Shown: in pieces, positions 17,985-25,114 of the stretch
How the letters are laid out: the number at the start of each line of letters is the position of its first letter
Position numbering within the stretch: position 1 is the stretch's first letter
Assembly: GCF_020080045.1 (NCBI RefSeq)
Contig: NZ_CP083451.1
Location: 310,001 to 374,000 of the forward strand
From: Comamonas odontotermitis
Lineage (GTDB): Bacteria > Pseudomonadota > Gammaproteobacteria > Burkholderiales > Burkholderiaceae_C
Direction of reading: 5' to 3'
DNA: 64,000 nt
Made by a program: the position numbers and the translations under genes
The notes under the pieces: model-generated
The model's database searches: none
The model's input: the letters and a program-made list of their open reading frames with translations, nothing else
What the model was told of the DNA's origin: nothing

Positions 17985-18153
17985 CTAGGGAACCTCTGCA
18001 AAACTCCCTGCCGTGGTCTGAACGCGGTCTCGGGCGATCCGCTGCGTTATCTTTCTCGGCAATAGCTACGGCTATTGCCTTCAAAAGACGCCTTGCGCCT
18101 CATCCCGATCCGCGTCCATTCCATCTGGCGAGGGTTTTGCAGAGGCTCCCTAG
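17985..18153. mobile_element. MITE-like inverted-repeat element (169 bp)
   Basis: The ends match as inverted repeats: CTAGGGAACCTCTGCAAAAC on the left, and CTAGGGAGCCTCTGCAAAAC when the right end is read in reverse. The centre holds a perfect nine-pair hairpin, GGCAATAGC-TACG-GCTATTGCC (18058-18079), and the two halves are imperfectly palindromic over most of their length. TA at both borders fits a TA target duplication. There is no coding capacity, so this is a non-autonomous element. It separates tauE from the cyclodeaminase gene, and the tauE stop codon TAG falls in its right border. Confidence 0.75.
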
Positions 18154-18896
18154 AGCCAGACCTTGAGCAGAATGACGCAGGCGCTTACCGCAGCCGTGCC
18201 TAACAGCCATTGGCGAATGGCGGTCTTGGAGACATGGCGCGCCAGCCGGTTGGATGCGAAAAATCCCACCAGCATCCACGGCAGCAGCACGGCGAAGTAC
18301 AGCCACTCCTGCGCGCCCATCTTGCCGACCCAGGCGAGAGCCGTGATCGAGACGATGGTGCCTGCGAAAAACACCACGCCCAGCGTGGAGCGCATGGTGG
18401 GTGGCGCCAGGTGCTGCATCGCAATGGCAAACGGCGGGCCACCCGCTGCCGTTATCGTGCCCATGATGCCGCTGGCGACCCCGGCAATCGACAGGTTGGC
18501 CGTTGTGGGTTGCACCCGCCAGCCGATGGTGCTGAGGGTGACTGCTATCAAAATAAGAACGGCAAACAAGATGGAGAGGGCGCTGGCGCTGAAATACACC
18601 AACAGGCCCGTCGCCGCAAAGGTGCCGATGACGCGGCCTGCCAGCGTGGCAGCCGCCACATGGCCGTTGAGCGCATCGCGCTCGCGCAGGTAGGCCAGCA
18701 GGGCCAGCGGCGCGCCCACGGCCAGCAGCGGGCCGGGCACCAGCTCCGGAAAGAAAATGGCAGCCAGCGGCGCGCAGAACATCGCGTAGCCCAGGCCGCC
18801 CACGCCCTGCATGGCGGCACCGGCCAGCACCATCAGGCCCATGGCCAGGTAGCGGCCTGCGCCCAGCTGCTCGGCAAAGCTTGCCCAGGCCATCAT
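18150..18896 (-). CDS. TauE/SafE-family membrane exporter
   Basis: This 248-residue protein has about eight hydrophobic segments and the family's two-fold layout. An N-terminal GAAMQGVGGLGYAMFCAPLAAIFFPELVPGPLL and an internal GVASGIMGTITAAGGPPFAI repeat are visible. TauE/SafE proteins are linked to export of sulfite, sulfonates and some other anions, so the name does not fix the substrate. The start overlaps the ferredoxin stop as ATGA, showing translational coupling to the electron-transfer genes. The stop codon lies in the border of a MITE-like element, so the original C-terminus may have been altered. Confidence 0.85.
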   Translation of the reverse strand: MMAWASFAEQLGAGRYLAMGLMVLAGAAMQGVGGLGYAMFCAPLAAIFFPELVPGPLLAVGAPLALLAYLRERDALNGHVAAATLAGRVIGTFAATGLLVYFSASALSILFAVLILIAVTLSTIGWRVQPTTANLSIAGVASGIMGTITAAGGPPFAIAMQHLAPPTMRSTLGVVFFAGTIVSITALAWVGKMGAQEWLYFAVLLPWMLVGFFASNRLARHVSKTAIRQWLLGTAAVSACVILLKVWL

Positions 18897-19183
18897 GCGG
18901 GCAGCTGCCAGCTCACGCTGATGTCGCCATTCACAAAGGTCTGGCAGGCCAGCCGGTGGCCTTGGGCGAACTGCTCTTCAGTGAAGTGCTTGCGCTCCTT
19001 GGGCTTGACGGCGTCGGTGTTGGCCAGGCCTTCGACGATCCTGCACTTGCAGGTGCCGCACAGGCCGCCGCCGCATTTGAAGGGGATGCCGCCTTTTTCG
19101 CGCAGCGATACGCGCAGCAGATTGCTGTTGTCCGGGGCCTCGACGGCCTTGTTGTCATTGGTGACGAAGGTGATGGTGGGCAT
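18893..19183 (-). CDS. [2Fe-2S] ferredoxin (second of two)
   Basis: This 96-residue plant-type ferredoxin has the four cluster cysteines in CGGGLCGTCKC and a later LACQT. It also has the usual FTEEQFAQGHRLACQ helix before the last Cys. It lies downstream of a small unknown gene and a first ferredoxin, and overlaps the tauE-type gene by four bases. Divergent transcription from a diiron-oxidase operon suggests it supplies electrons to that enzyme. Its exact partner among the two ferredoxins is unknown. Confidence 0.92.
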   Translation of the reverse strand: MPTITFVTNDNKAVEAPDNSNLLRVSLREKGGIPFKCGGGLCGTCKCRIVEGLANTDAVKPKERKHFTEEQFAQGHRLACQTFVNGDISVSWQLPA

Positions 19184-19199
19184 GTGTGGATTCCGGCAG

Positions 19200-19520
19200 T
19201 CAGGCAGAGGTTGCGGCTTGCGGCAGGGGAACGGAGATCAGCTGGGCGTCGAGCGAGCCGAAGTTGCACAGGTGCTGCAACTCGGCGTGCGCCTGTGCAA
19301 GCGTGTCAAAACGCTCCAGAAACTTGGAGGGCACGGCGTTGACGGTGCCCGAGGCATCCTCTTCAATCACCTGCACCTTGGTCTCGCGCAGGAGTCTGCC
19401 GAGCACGAACTGGGCCAGCACGCGGCCATAGAACTGGTAGTTCCAGGCTTCCAGCAATTCAATGTCGGCGCTTGGCACGGTGCGGTACTGGCCGGGCTTG
19501 CTGGTGAGGATGACAAACAT
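19200..19520 (-). CDS. Conserved-looking small protein between two ferredoxin genes
   Basis: This 106-residue soluble protein has no family I recognise. It begins MFVILTSKPGQYRT, has an aromatic stretch (EAWNYQFYGRVLAQFVLGRLL) and a mixed alpha/beta pattern, and contains a single Cys (HLCNFG). It therefore does not bind an iron-sulfur cluster by itself. GAGGAG precedes the ATG at eight bases. Gaps of 17 and 16 bp to the flanking ferredoxin genes indicate a true operon member. It could be a small subunit, chaperone or coupling protein for the diiron oxidase, but nothing in the sequence proves this. Confidence 0.75.
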   Translation of the reverse strand: MFVILTSKPGQYRTVPSADIELLEAWNYQFYGRVLAQFVLGRLLRETKVQVIEEDASGTVNAVPSKFLERFDTLAQAHAELQHLCNFGSLDAQLISVPLPQAATSA

Positions 19521-19537
19521 GGTGCGGGCTCCTCGGT

Positions 19538-19861
19538 TCAGGCGGCAGATACGGCAGGGGCGGCAGCCAGCGGGATCTGCTCCAGCTCCAGGTCATGTTC
19601 CAGCCACAGCTGGCAGGCCAGGCGGTAGCCCTGGTCCAGACGGTCGCCGAGCTGTTTCTTTTCCTTCCAGTTCGGGGGCGGCAGGTTTTCGGCGCCCGCA
19701 ATGATCCTGCAGGCGCAGGTGGCGCACTTGCCCATGCCGCACTGGTAGGCCAGGTGGGGATACGGGTACTGCTTGATGCCTGCGCGCACCACCAGGTTGG
19801 AGCCGGCCTTGACCTCGTCCTGGAAGGTCTGGCCGTTCTTGTGAAACGTGATCAGGGGCAT
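19538..19861 (-). CDS. [2Fe-2S] ferredoxin (first of two)
   Basis: This 107-residue plant-type ferredoxin has cluster cysteines in YQCGMGKCATCACR and a later RLACQLW. It is the first gene of the minus-strand group, with its ATG about 26 bases from a GTATAC double palindrome. It differs clearly from the second ferredoxin (CGMGKCATC against CGGGLCGTC), so the two are not a recent duplication and may have distinct electron partners. A third ferredoxin domain occurs in the reductase encoded on the other strand. Confidence 0.92.
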   Translation of the reverse strand: MPLITFHKNGQTFQDEVKAGSNLVVRAGIKQYPYPHLAYQCGMGKCATCACRIIAGAENLPPPNWKEKKQLGDRLDQGYRLACQLWLEHDLELEQIPLAAAPAVSAA

Positions 19862-20165
19862 GGGACATCCTCGTTAGTTCTATTGCGTATACTGTATACA
19901 AATAAGAAATTTTGAGCAATAGGGATAACGTGAGGAGCGCATTGGCGCAAGCGTTCTGCTGGAGTGTCTGTTTTTCATTCTGCAGAGGAGAAATACAGAA
20001 TTCCAGTGAGGTGATCGGGGTGAATTGGCTGTGCCAGTCAGGGAAACTACCGGGGTGAGAAATTTCTGGAAATGGTTGACCTGGTATGTTGTATACAGTA
20101 TTCTAACTCCGTCGCTTGGCTCGGTTTGATTCAGCGACGCACCCACCATCCATAGAGGAGTCGCC
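19862..20165. promoter_or_regulatory. Divergent control region with GTATAC operators
   Basis: This 304-base gap lies between the ferredoxin group and the diiron-oxidase operon. A double palindrome GTATACTGTATAC (19887-19899) inside TTGCGTATACTGTATACAAA lies close to the ferredoxin start. TTGTATACAG (20089-20098) lies 68 bases before the oxidase start. These share the GTATAC core with two sites before the permease at 15.4-15.6 kb. No gene is evident between them. Confidence 0.6.
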
Positions 20166-20903
20166 ATGACGAACAAACTGCTGAACCGCGACGAATTCCG
20201 CGCCGCACTGGAAAACGCCATCAAGGGCAAGAGCGCCAACAAGGCCCCTTTCAGCGTGGCCTGGGCCACCGGTCGCCTGAGCCGCGAGCATCTGGCTCGC
20301 TGGGCCGAGAACCATTACCACTACGTCGGCCCATTTGCCGATTACCTGGGCTACCTGTATGCCCGCACGCCAGACCACATGACCGAGGCCAAGGACTTCC
20401 TGCTGGCCAACATGTATGAAGAGGAAATCGGTGGCGACCGCCATACCGATCTGCTGATCCGCTTTGCCGAGGCCTGTGGCACCACCCGCGAGCGCGTGGT
20501 CAACCCCGACAACATGTCGCCCACTACCCGTGGCCTGCAGTCATGGTGCTATGCCGTGGCGATGCGCGAAGACCCGGTAGTGGCGGTTGCGGGCCTCGTG
20601 GTCGGCCTCGAATCGCAGGTGCCCTCCATCTACCGCAAGCAGACCCCGACGCTGCGCGAGAAATACGGCTTCTCCGACGAGGATGTCGAGTTCTTCGACC
20701 TGCACATCGTCTCGGACGAAATCCATGGCGAGCGTGGCTACCAGATCGTGCTGGAGCACGCCAATACGCCGGAGCTGCAAGCCAAGTGCCTGCGCATCTG
20801 CGAAATCGGCGCCCAGATGCGCTTGCTCTACACCACGGCGCTCTACCACGACTACGTGGCCAAGGATCTGCAGATTCCCGCAGAAGAGCTGCTGGCTGCC
20901 TGA
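20166..20903 (+). CDS. Heme-oxygenase-like diiron oxidase (HDO)
   Basis: This 245-residue all-helical protein of the TenA/PqqC/CADD fold carries what looks like a complete HDO metal site: E86 and H93 (EEEIGGDRH), E149 (GLES), then H180, D184 and H187 (DLHIVSDEIH). The spacing E-x6-H, then E, then H-x3-D-x2-H is that of CADD and BesC/UndA-type enzymes, and is not expected in thiaminase TenA or PqqC. Such enzymes use O2 and reducing power to oxidise or fragment amino or fatty acids. Ferredoxins, a reductase and an aldehyde dehydrogenase nearby fit an oxidative step yielding an aldehyde. GAGGAG precedes the ATG. The substrate is unknown. Confidence 0.85.
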   Translation: MTNKLLNRDEFRAALENAIKGKSANKAPFSVAWATGRLSREHLARWAENHYHYVGPFADYLGYLYARTPDHMTEAKDFLLANMYEEEIGGDRHTDLLIRFAEACGTTRERVVNPDNMSPTTRGLQSWCYAVAMREDPVVAVAGLVVGLESQVPSIYRKQTPTLREKYGFSDEDVEFFDLHIVSDEIHGERGYQIVLEHANTPELQAKCLRICEIGAQMRLLYTTALYHDYVAKDLQIPAEELLAA

Positions 20904-21065
20904 TTCGTCTCTTTCTCCATCTGACTGCAACCCTTCCGGCCGCGCAGCACCTGCGCGTGCCCGGCGGATGGAGAGACGGCATGCACCTTGGCCATCGGCG
21001 GGCCCAGGCCCGAACTCCACTGCCTGCAGTGGCCCACTTCTCCACATCACACAAAAACAACCACC

Positions 21066-22523
21066 ATGGCTGACACAGTCCACACGTTTTTGAACTACAT
21101 CGACGGCGCCTGGGTGCCTTGCCTTCTGGGCAGCACCTTTGACAACCTCAACCCTGCCGATACCCGTGATGTGGTCGGCCGCTTCCAGGCTTCGGGCCCC
21201 GCCGACGCCGAAGCTGCCGTTCAGGCTGCGCAAAAGGCCTTTGATGGCTGGCGCAGGACGCCGATTGGCAAACGCGCCAAGATCCTCAATGACGCGGCGG
21301 CCTACCTGGAGCAGAACGCCGTGCAGTTCGCCAAGGACCTGACGCGCGAGGAAGGCAAGCAGTTTGCCCAGGCCAAGGACGAGTTTCTGCGCAGCGCGCA
21401 GACCTTCCGCTTCTACGCCACCGAAGGCCAGACTTACGGCGGCGAGACCTACCCGCAGGACGACCCGAACATGCATGTGTTCAGCCACCGCGAGCCGCTG
21501 GGCGTGGTCACGGTCATCTCGCCGTGGAACTTTCCCGCCTCGATTCCTGCGCGCAAGCTGGCTCCGGCGCTGATCACCGGCAATACCGTGGTGTTCAAGC
21601 CTTCGTCCGATGCGCCGCTCTCGGGCATCCGCCTGGTGGAAGCGCTGGAGAAGGCGGGCATTCCTGCAGGCGTGGTCAACTGCGTCACCGGGCGCGCTGG
21701 CGAGGTGGGGCCGGTCATCACCAATTCCAGCAATATCCGCGCGATCTCGTTCACGGGCTCGACCACGGCGGGCGCGCAGATCCACCGCACCGTGCACCTG
21801 ACGACCCGCCTGCAAATGGAGCTGGGCGGCAAGAACCCGCTGCTCGTGATGGAAGACGCCGATCTGGACCTGGCCGTTGACCTGGCGGTCAAGGGCGGTT
21901 TCTCGCTCACCGGCCAGGCCTGCACCGGCACCAGCCGCATTCTGGTGGTGCCCAGCGTCAAGGCGGCCTTTACCGAGAAACTGCTCGCCCGCGTGGCGGC
22001 GCTCAAGATCGGTGACGGCATGGAGTCGGGCATGGACCTGGGGCCGCTGGCGACCGAAAAGCAGTTGCAGACCGTACTCCGGTACATCGCCATCGGCAAG
22101 GGCGAAGCGCGCCTGCTGTGCGGCGGCGATCGCCTGACGGGCCCGGCGTTCGAGCATGGCTACTACGTCTCGCCTGCCGTGTTCACCGATGTGAAAAACA
22201 GCATGCGCATCGCCCAGGAAGAAATCTTCGGCCCGGTGCTGGCCATCATCGAGGTGGCCGATTTCAATGAAGCCCTGGCCACGGCCAATGACACCGAATA
22301 CGGCCTGTCGGCCAGCATCGTGACGAACAACCCGCGCTATATGCACGTGTTCACGAACGAGATCCAGTCCGGCACCGTCAAGATCAACCGCACCACCACC
22401 GGCAACCTGGTGAATGCGCCCTTTGGCGGGCTGAAGAACTCCAGCACATCGACCTTCCGCGAGTCGGGCCGTGCCGGGCTGGAGTTCTTCACCCAGGTCA
22501 AGACCGTGTACCGCGGCGTCTGA
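21066..22523 (+). CDS. NAD(P)-dependent aldehyde dehydrogenase
   Basis: This 485-residue ALDH-superfamily enzyme has the active Cys in TGQACTGTSRI, the general-base Glu in MELGGKNP and the oxyanion/cofactor segments VISPWNFPAS and SFTGSTTAG. The overall sequence resembles 2-oxoglutarate-semialdehyde dehydrogenases (start NYIDGAWV, C-terminal TFRESGRAGLEFFTQVKTVY). It could therefore act on an omega-semialdehyde acid. It is the second gene of the oxidase operon, 162 bp after the HDO, and would oxidise the aldehyde released there. The ATG has only a weak ribosome site (AAAAAC region). Confidence 0.92.
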   Translation: MADTVHTFLNYIDGAWVPCLLGSTFDNLNPADTRDVVGRFQASGPADAEAAVQAAQKAFDGWRRTPIGKRAKILNDAAAYLEQNAVQFAKDLTREEGKQFAQAKDEFLRSAQTFRFYATEGQTYGGETYPQDDPNMHVFSHREPLGVVTVISPWNFPASIPARKLAPALITGNTVVFKPSSDAPLSGIRLVEALEKAGIPAGVVNCVTGRAGEVGPVITNSSNIRAISFTGSTTAGAQIHRTVHLTTRLQMELGGKNPLLVMEDADLDLAVDLAVKGGFSLTGQACTGTSRILVVPSVKAAFTEKLLARVAALKIGDGMESGMDLGPLATEKQLQTVLRYIAIGKGEARLLCGGDRLTGPAFEHGYYVSPAVFTDVKNSMRIAQEEIFGPVLAIIEVADFNEALATANDTEYGLSASIVTNNPRYMHVFTNEIQSGTVKINRTTTGNLVNAPFGGLKNSSTSTFRESGRAGLEFFTQVKTVYRGV

Positions 22524-22560
22524 GCGGCGCGACAGCCATCCCAAGAAAAGGAATACACCC

Positions 22561-23037
22561 ATGAAATCCGCACTGAAACTCGAACTGGAAGAAGCCCGCG
22601 TGATGGCCCGCGCAGCCCTGGCCAAGGCCCAGGAGATCGGCGTGCCCGAATCCGTCTGCATCACCGATGAAGGCGGCTTTCCGCTGGTGCTCGAACGCAT
22701 GGACGGCGCCCGTGTCACCGGCCCGCAGATTGCGTGGAACAAGGCCTTCACCGCTGCCGGCCACAAGCGCTCGACGCATCTGTTCAACACGGCACCCAAC
22801 GGCCCCGCCCTGCCGGGCAACGAAGCCTTCGGCATTCAGTGGAGCTTTGAAGGCAAGTTTGCGGTCTTTGTCGGGGGCTACCCCATCGTCGTCAATGGCG
22901 AAGTGATCGGCGGCGTGGGCCTGTCGGGCGGCAACGGCGAGCAGGACACCGCCTGCGGTGTGGCGGCCTTGCAGGCGCTGCGCGAGCACCTGGGCGCCGC
23001 TGCCGACGTGGTGGTACAGGCTGATATCAAAAAGTGA
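22561..23037 (+). CDS. GlcG/HbpS-family (DUF336) protein
   Basis: This 158-residue protein has the GlcG/HbpS fold. The pattern VCITDEGGFPLVLERMDGA, ITWN-like QIAWNKAFTAA, and GGYPIVVNGEVIGGVGLSGGNGEQD is typical. Relatives bind haem or corrinoids, or occur as small accessory proteins in glycolate, propanediol and aromatic catabolic clusters. AAAGGA precedes the ATG. The last codons and stop (ATATCAAAAAGTGA) run into a dispersed hairpin element, so the natural C-terminus may have been trimmed or extended by that repeat. A role in the HDO pathway is inferred from position only. Confidence 0.85.
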   Translation: MKSALKLELEEARVMARAALAKAQEIGVPESVCITDEGGFPLVLERMDGARVTGPQIAWNKAFTAAGHKRSTHLFNTAPNGPALPGNEAFGIQWSFEGKFAVFVGGYPIVVNGEVIGGVGLSGGNGEQDTACGVAALQALREHLGAAADVVVQADIKK

Positions 23038-23080
23038 GCTAATAGCGCTTGCCAGTTGGGCGCTAGAGCCATATTGAACC
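23024..23080. repeat. Dispersed hairpin element after the GlcG-like gene
   Basis: ATATCAAAAAGTGAGCTAAT followed by AGCGCTTGCCAGTTGGGCGC and TAGAGCC is a copy of the AGCT-GCGC-AGAGGCC family. It contains the stop codon of the GlcG-like gene and fills most of the gap to the reductase gene. Confidence 0.6.
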
Positions 23081-23100
23081 AATGGAGCGCGGGGTGTGCA

Positions 23101-24132
23101 ATGAACTACCACGTACTGTGGCTGCAGACGCAGCAATCGTTTGAGGTGGGCGCGGACGAGTCGGTGCTGGACGCCGCCACGCGCCAGGGCGTGAGCCTGC
23201 CGCACGACTGCACCTTTGGCGGCTGCGGCACCTGTCGCATGAAGGTGGAAGAGGGCCGTTTTGCCTATGCCGACGGCGAATTGCCGCTGGCCATGGCGGA
23301 GGAAGAGCATGCGCAGGGCTACGCACTGGCCTGCCAGGCGCGTGCGCAGTCGGACCTGGTCATCAGCGTGGAAACCGGCCCGGCCTGCTCGCCGCCGACT
23401 ATGCTGCGCGCCACGGTGGCCGAGCTGCGCATGCACACGCCCGATATCTACCACCTGGCGCTCGACCTTCCCGAAGGCCATGGTGTGCAGTATGCGGCCG
23501 GGCAGTACCTCAACATCTGCCTAGCTGATGGCGAGCACCGCAGCTTTTCGATGGCGACGCCGCCGCAGGGCAACCGCGTCACGCTGCAGATACGCAAGAT
23601 TGCGGGTGGCCGCTTTACCGAAGGCGTGCTGGCCAGCGCCCAGCCCGGCGATGTGTTCGATGTAGAGCTGCCGCACGGCACCTTCTGCTACCACGCAAGC
23701 GACTACCAGCCCATGGTGTTTGCCGCCACCGGCACCGGCTTTGCGCCGATCAAGGCCATACTGGAGTCGCTGCTGGACGATGAGGATTGCCCGCCTATCC
23801 ACTTCTACTGGGGCATGCGCTGTGAAGCCGATCTGTACCTCCTGGATGAAATCGAGGCCTGGGCGGGCCGCCTGTACGAGTTCACGTTTGTACCCGTGCT
23901 CTCGCGGGCATCGGACCGTTGGACGGGTCGCCGGGGCTATGTGCAGGATGCGATTGCCGAAGATTTCGGCGACCTGTCCGAGCATTCGATCTACCTGTGC
24001 GGATCGCCCCACATGATCGCTGACGCCAAGGCCGTGGTGGCGCTGTCGGGGGCGGCCATGGACAGGATATACAGCGACAGCTTCATCTTCCAGAACGAAG
24101 CGGCCACGGTGGCTGAAATGAACGAGGAGTGA
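23101..24132 (+). CDS. [2Fe-2S] ferredoxin-FAD/NAD(P) oxidoreductase
   Basis: This 343-residue fusion has an N-terminal [2Fe-2S] domain (CTFGGCGTCRMK, later LACQ) followed by a ferredoxin-NADP reductase-type module. That module shows RSFSMATPP for FAD, ATGTGFAPIKAI for the nucleotide, and YLCGSPHMI near the C-terminus. It would draw electrons from NAD(P)H and deliver them through its own or a separate ferredoxin, as reductases of multicomponent oxygenases do. In this cluster the diiron oxidase is the obvious acceptor. The SDR gene starts three bases after its stop, so they are coupled. Confidence 0.92.
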   Translation: MNYHVLWLQTQQSFEVGADESVLDAATRQGVSLPHDCTFGGCGTCRMKVEEGRFAYADGELPLAMAEEEHAQGYALACQARAQSDLVISVETGPACSPPTMLRATVAELRMHTPDIYHLALDLPEGHGVQYAAGQYLNICLADGEHRSFSMATPPQGNRVTLQIRKIAGGRFTEGVLASAQPGDVFDVELPHGTFCYHASDYQPMVFAATGTGFAPIKAILESLLDDEDCPPIHFYWGMRCEADLYLLDEIEAWAGRLYEFTFVPVLSRASDRWTGRRGYVQDAIAEDFGDLSEHSIYLCGSPHMIADAKAVVALSGAAMDRIYSDSFIFQNEAATVAEMNEE

Positions 24133-24134
24133 GC

Positions 24135-24914
24135 ATGGATCTGGGACTGAGCGGTAAATCCGCACTGGTATGGGGCGGCAGCAAGGGCATGGGCTATGCG
24201 GCAGCGCGCCGCCTTGCGTTGGAAGGGGCGGATGTGGTGATTGCTGCGCGCACCGAGGCCACCTTGCAGGGCGCTGCGCAGGCGCTGTCGCAGGATTGCG
24301 GGCGCACCGTGCGCTACGTGGTGGCAGACATCACCAGCAACGCCGGGCGCGAAGCCGCGCTGGCAGCCTGCCCGCAGCCCGATATCCTGGTGAACAACTC
24401 CGACGGCTACCCGCCCGGGGATTTTCGCGAATGGACGCAGGAGACCTGGCACCAGGCGCTGGACATGATGATGGTCGGCCCCATCGACATGATCCGCCGC
24501 GTGGTTGATGGCATGCAGGAGCGCCGCTATGGCCGCATCATCAACATCGTCTCGCGCAGCGTGAAGGCCGCGCATGCGGAGCTGGGCCTGTCCAACGGCG
24601 CGCGTTCGGGCCTGGTGGGCTTCGTGGCGGGCCTGGCGCGCCAGACGGTGCGCCACAACGTCACCATTAATAACGTGCTGCCCGGTGCATTCGATACCGA
24701 TGCCCAGGCGCGCCACATCGACAAGCTCGCCCGGCAGACCGGAAAACCAGCGGAAGAGGTGCGCAGAAGCCGCGAGGCCGGCAACCCCGCAGGCCGCTTT
24801 GGCAGGCCCGACGAGGTGGGCGCGCTGATTGCCTACCTCGCATCCGCCCATACCGGGTACATCACCGGCCAAAGCTGGCTGATCGACGGCGGAGAGTACC
24901 CGGGCACGTATTGA
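24135..24914 (+). CDS. SDR-family protein with non-canonical active site
   Basis: This 259-residue Rossmann protein has the overall SDR layout, but the glycine motif is GGSKGMG (residues 14-20). The catalytic YxxxK is replaced: aligned from Ser140, the sequence is S153-N-G-A-R157 (LGLSNGARSGL). This resembles the BKR-like SDR group described as lacking a perfect catalytic tetrad. It may use a different mechanism or bind rather than reduce. The terminal region (TGYITGQSWLIDGGEYPG) is normal. GAGGAG precedes this ATG by five bases; an overlapping GTG six bases earlier is less likely. It is the last gene of the HDO operon. Confidence 0.85.
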   Translation: MDLGLSGKSALVWGGSKGMGYAAARRLALEGADVVIAARTEATLQGAAQALSQDCGRTVRYVVADITSNAGREAALAACPQPDILVNNSDGYPPGDFREWTQETWHQALDMMMVGPIDMIRRVVDGMQERRYGRIINIVSRSVKAAHAELGLSNGARSGLVGFVAGLARQTVRHNVTINNVLPGAFDTDAQARHIDKLARQTGKPAEEVRRSREAGNPAGRFGRPDEVGALIAYLASAHTGYITGQSWLIDGGEYPGTY

Positions 24915-24973
24915 CGCGCCGACGGCCCGCTGGCGGGTCGCCACAAACCCCTCTCAAGTTTGCAGCTGCTTAC

Positions 24974-25000
24974 TTGGTGACAATAGTGATTCGTTATACT
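24974..25000 (+). promoter_or_regulatory. Possible promoter of proQ
   Basis: TTGGTG (24974-24979) and TATACT (24995-25000) are 15 bases apart, a short but usable spacing. They are followed by a CCTTGG-GTGA-CCAAGG hairpin at 25011-25026 and a single arm of a repeat (25038-25055) before the proQ start, so the leader may be structured. Confidence 0.4.
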
Positions 25001-25037
25001 TGCAGTCCTGCCTTGGGTGACCAAGGCGTTTTGCTTT

Positions 25038-25055
25038 AGAACGTGTTTACGATCT
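25038..25055. repeat. Single arm of the AGAACG...CGATCT repeat
   Basis: AGAACGTGTTTACGATCT differs by one base from either arm of the inverted repeat at 57705-57772. Only one arm is present here, in the proQ leader. It may be a remnant of that element. Confidence 0.55.
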
Positions 25056-25114
25056 TATACCAGTGCAGCCGCTGATGGCGGGTCTGCACTTTTTTCTGTG
25101 CAAGCCCTGTTGAT

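Noticed and set aside
18540..18565. A further dispersed-repeat copy inside tauE (GCTATCAAAATAAGAACGG)
   Set aside because: It lies inside an intact coding sequence and encodes a normal membrane segment, without the GCGC hairpin.
20166..20903. Thiaminase II (TenA) or PqqC annotation of the all-helical protein
   Set aside because: The sequence has an E-x6-H, E, H-x3-D-x2-H ligand set typical of diiron members, which TenA and PqqC do not need, and the neighbours are electron-transfer genes.
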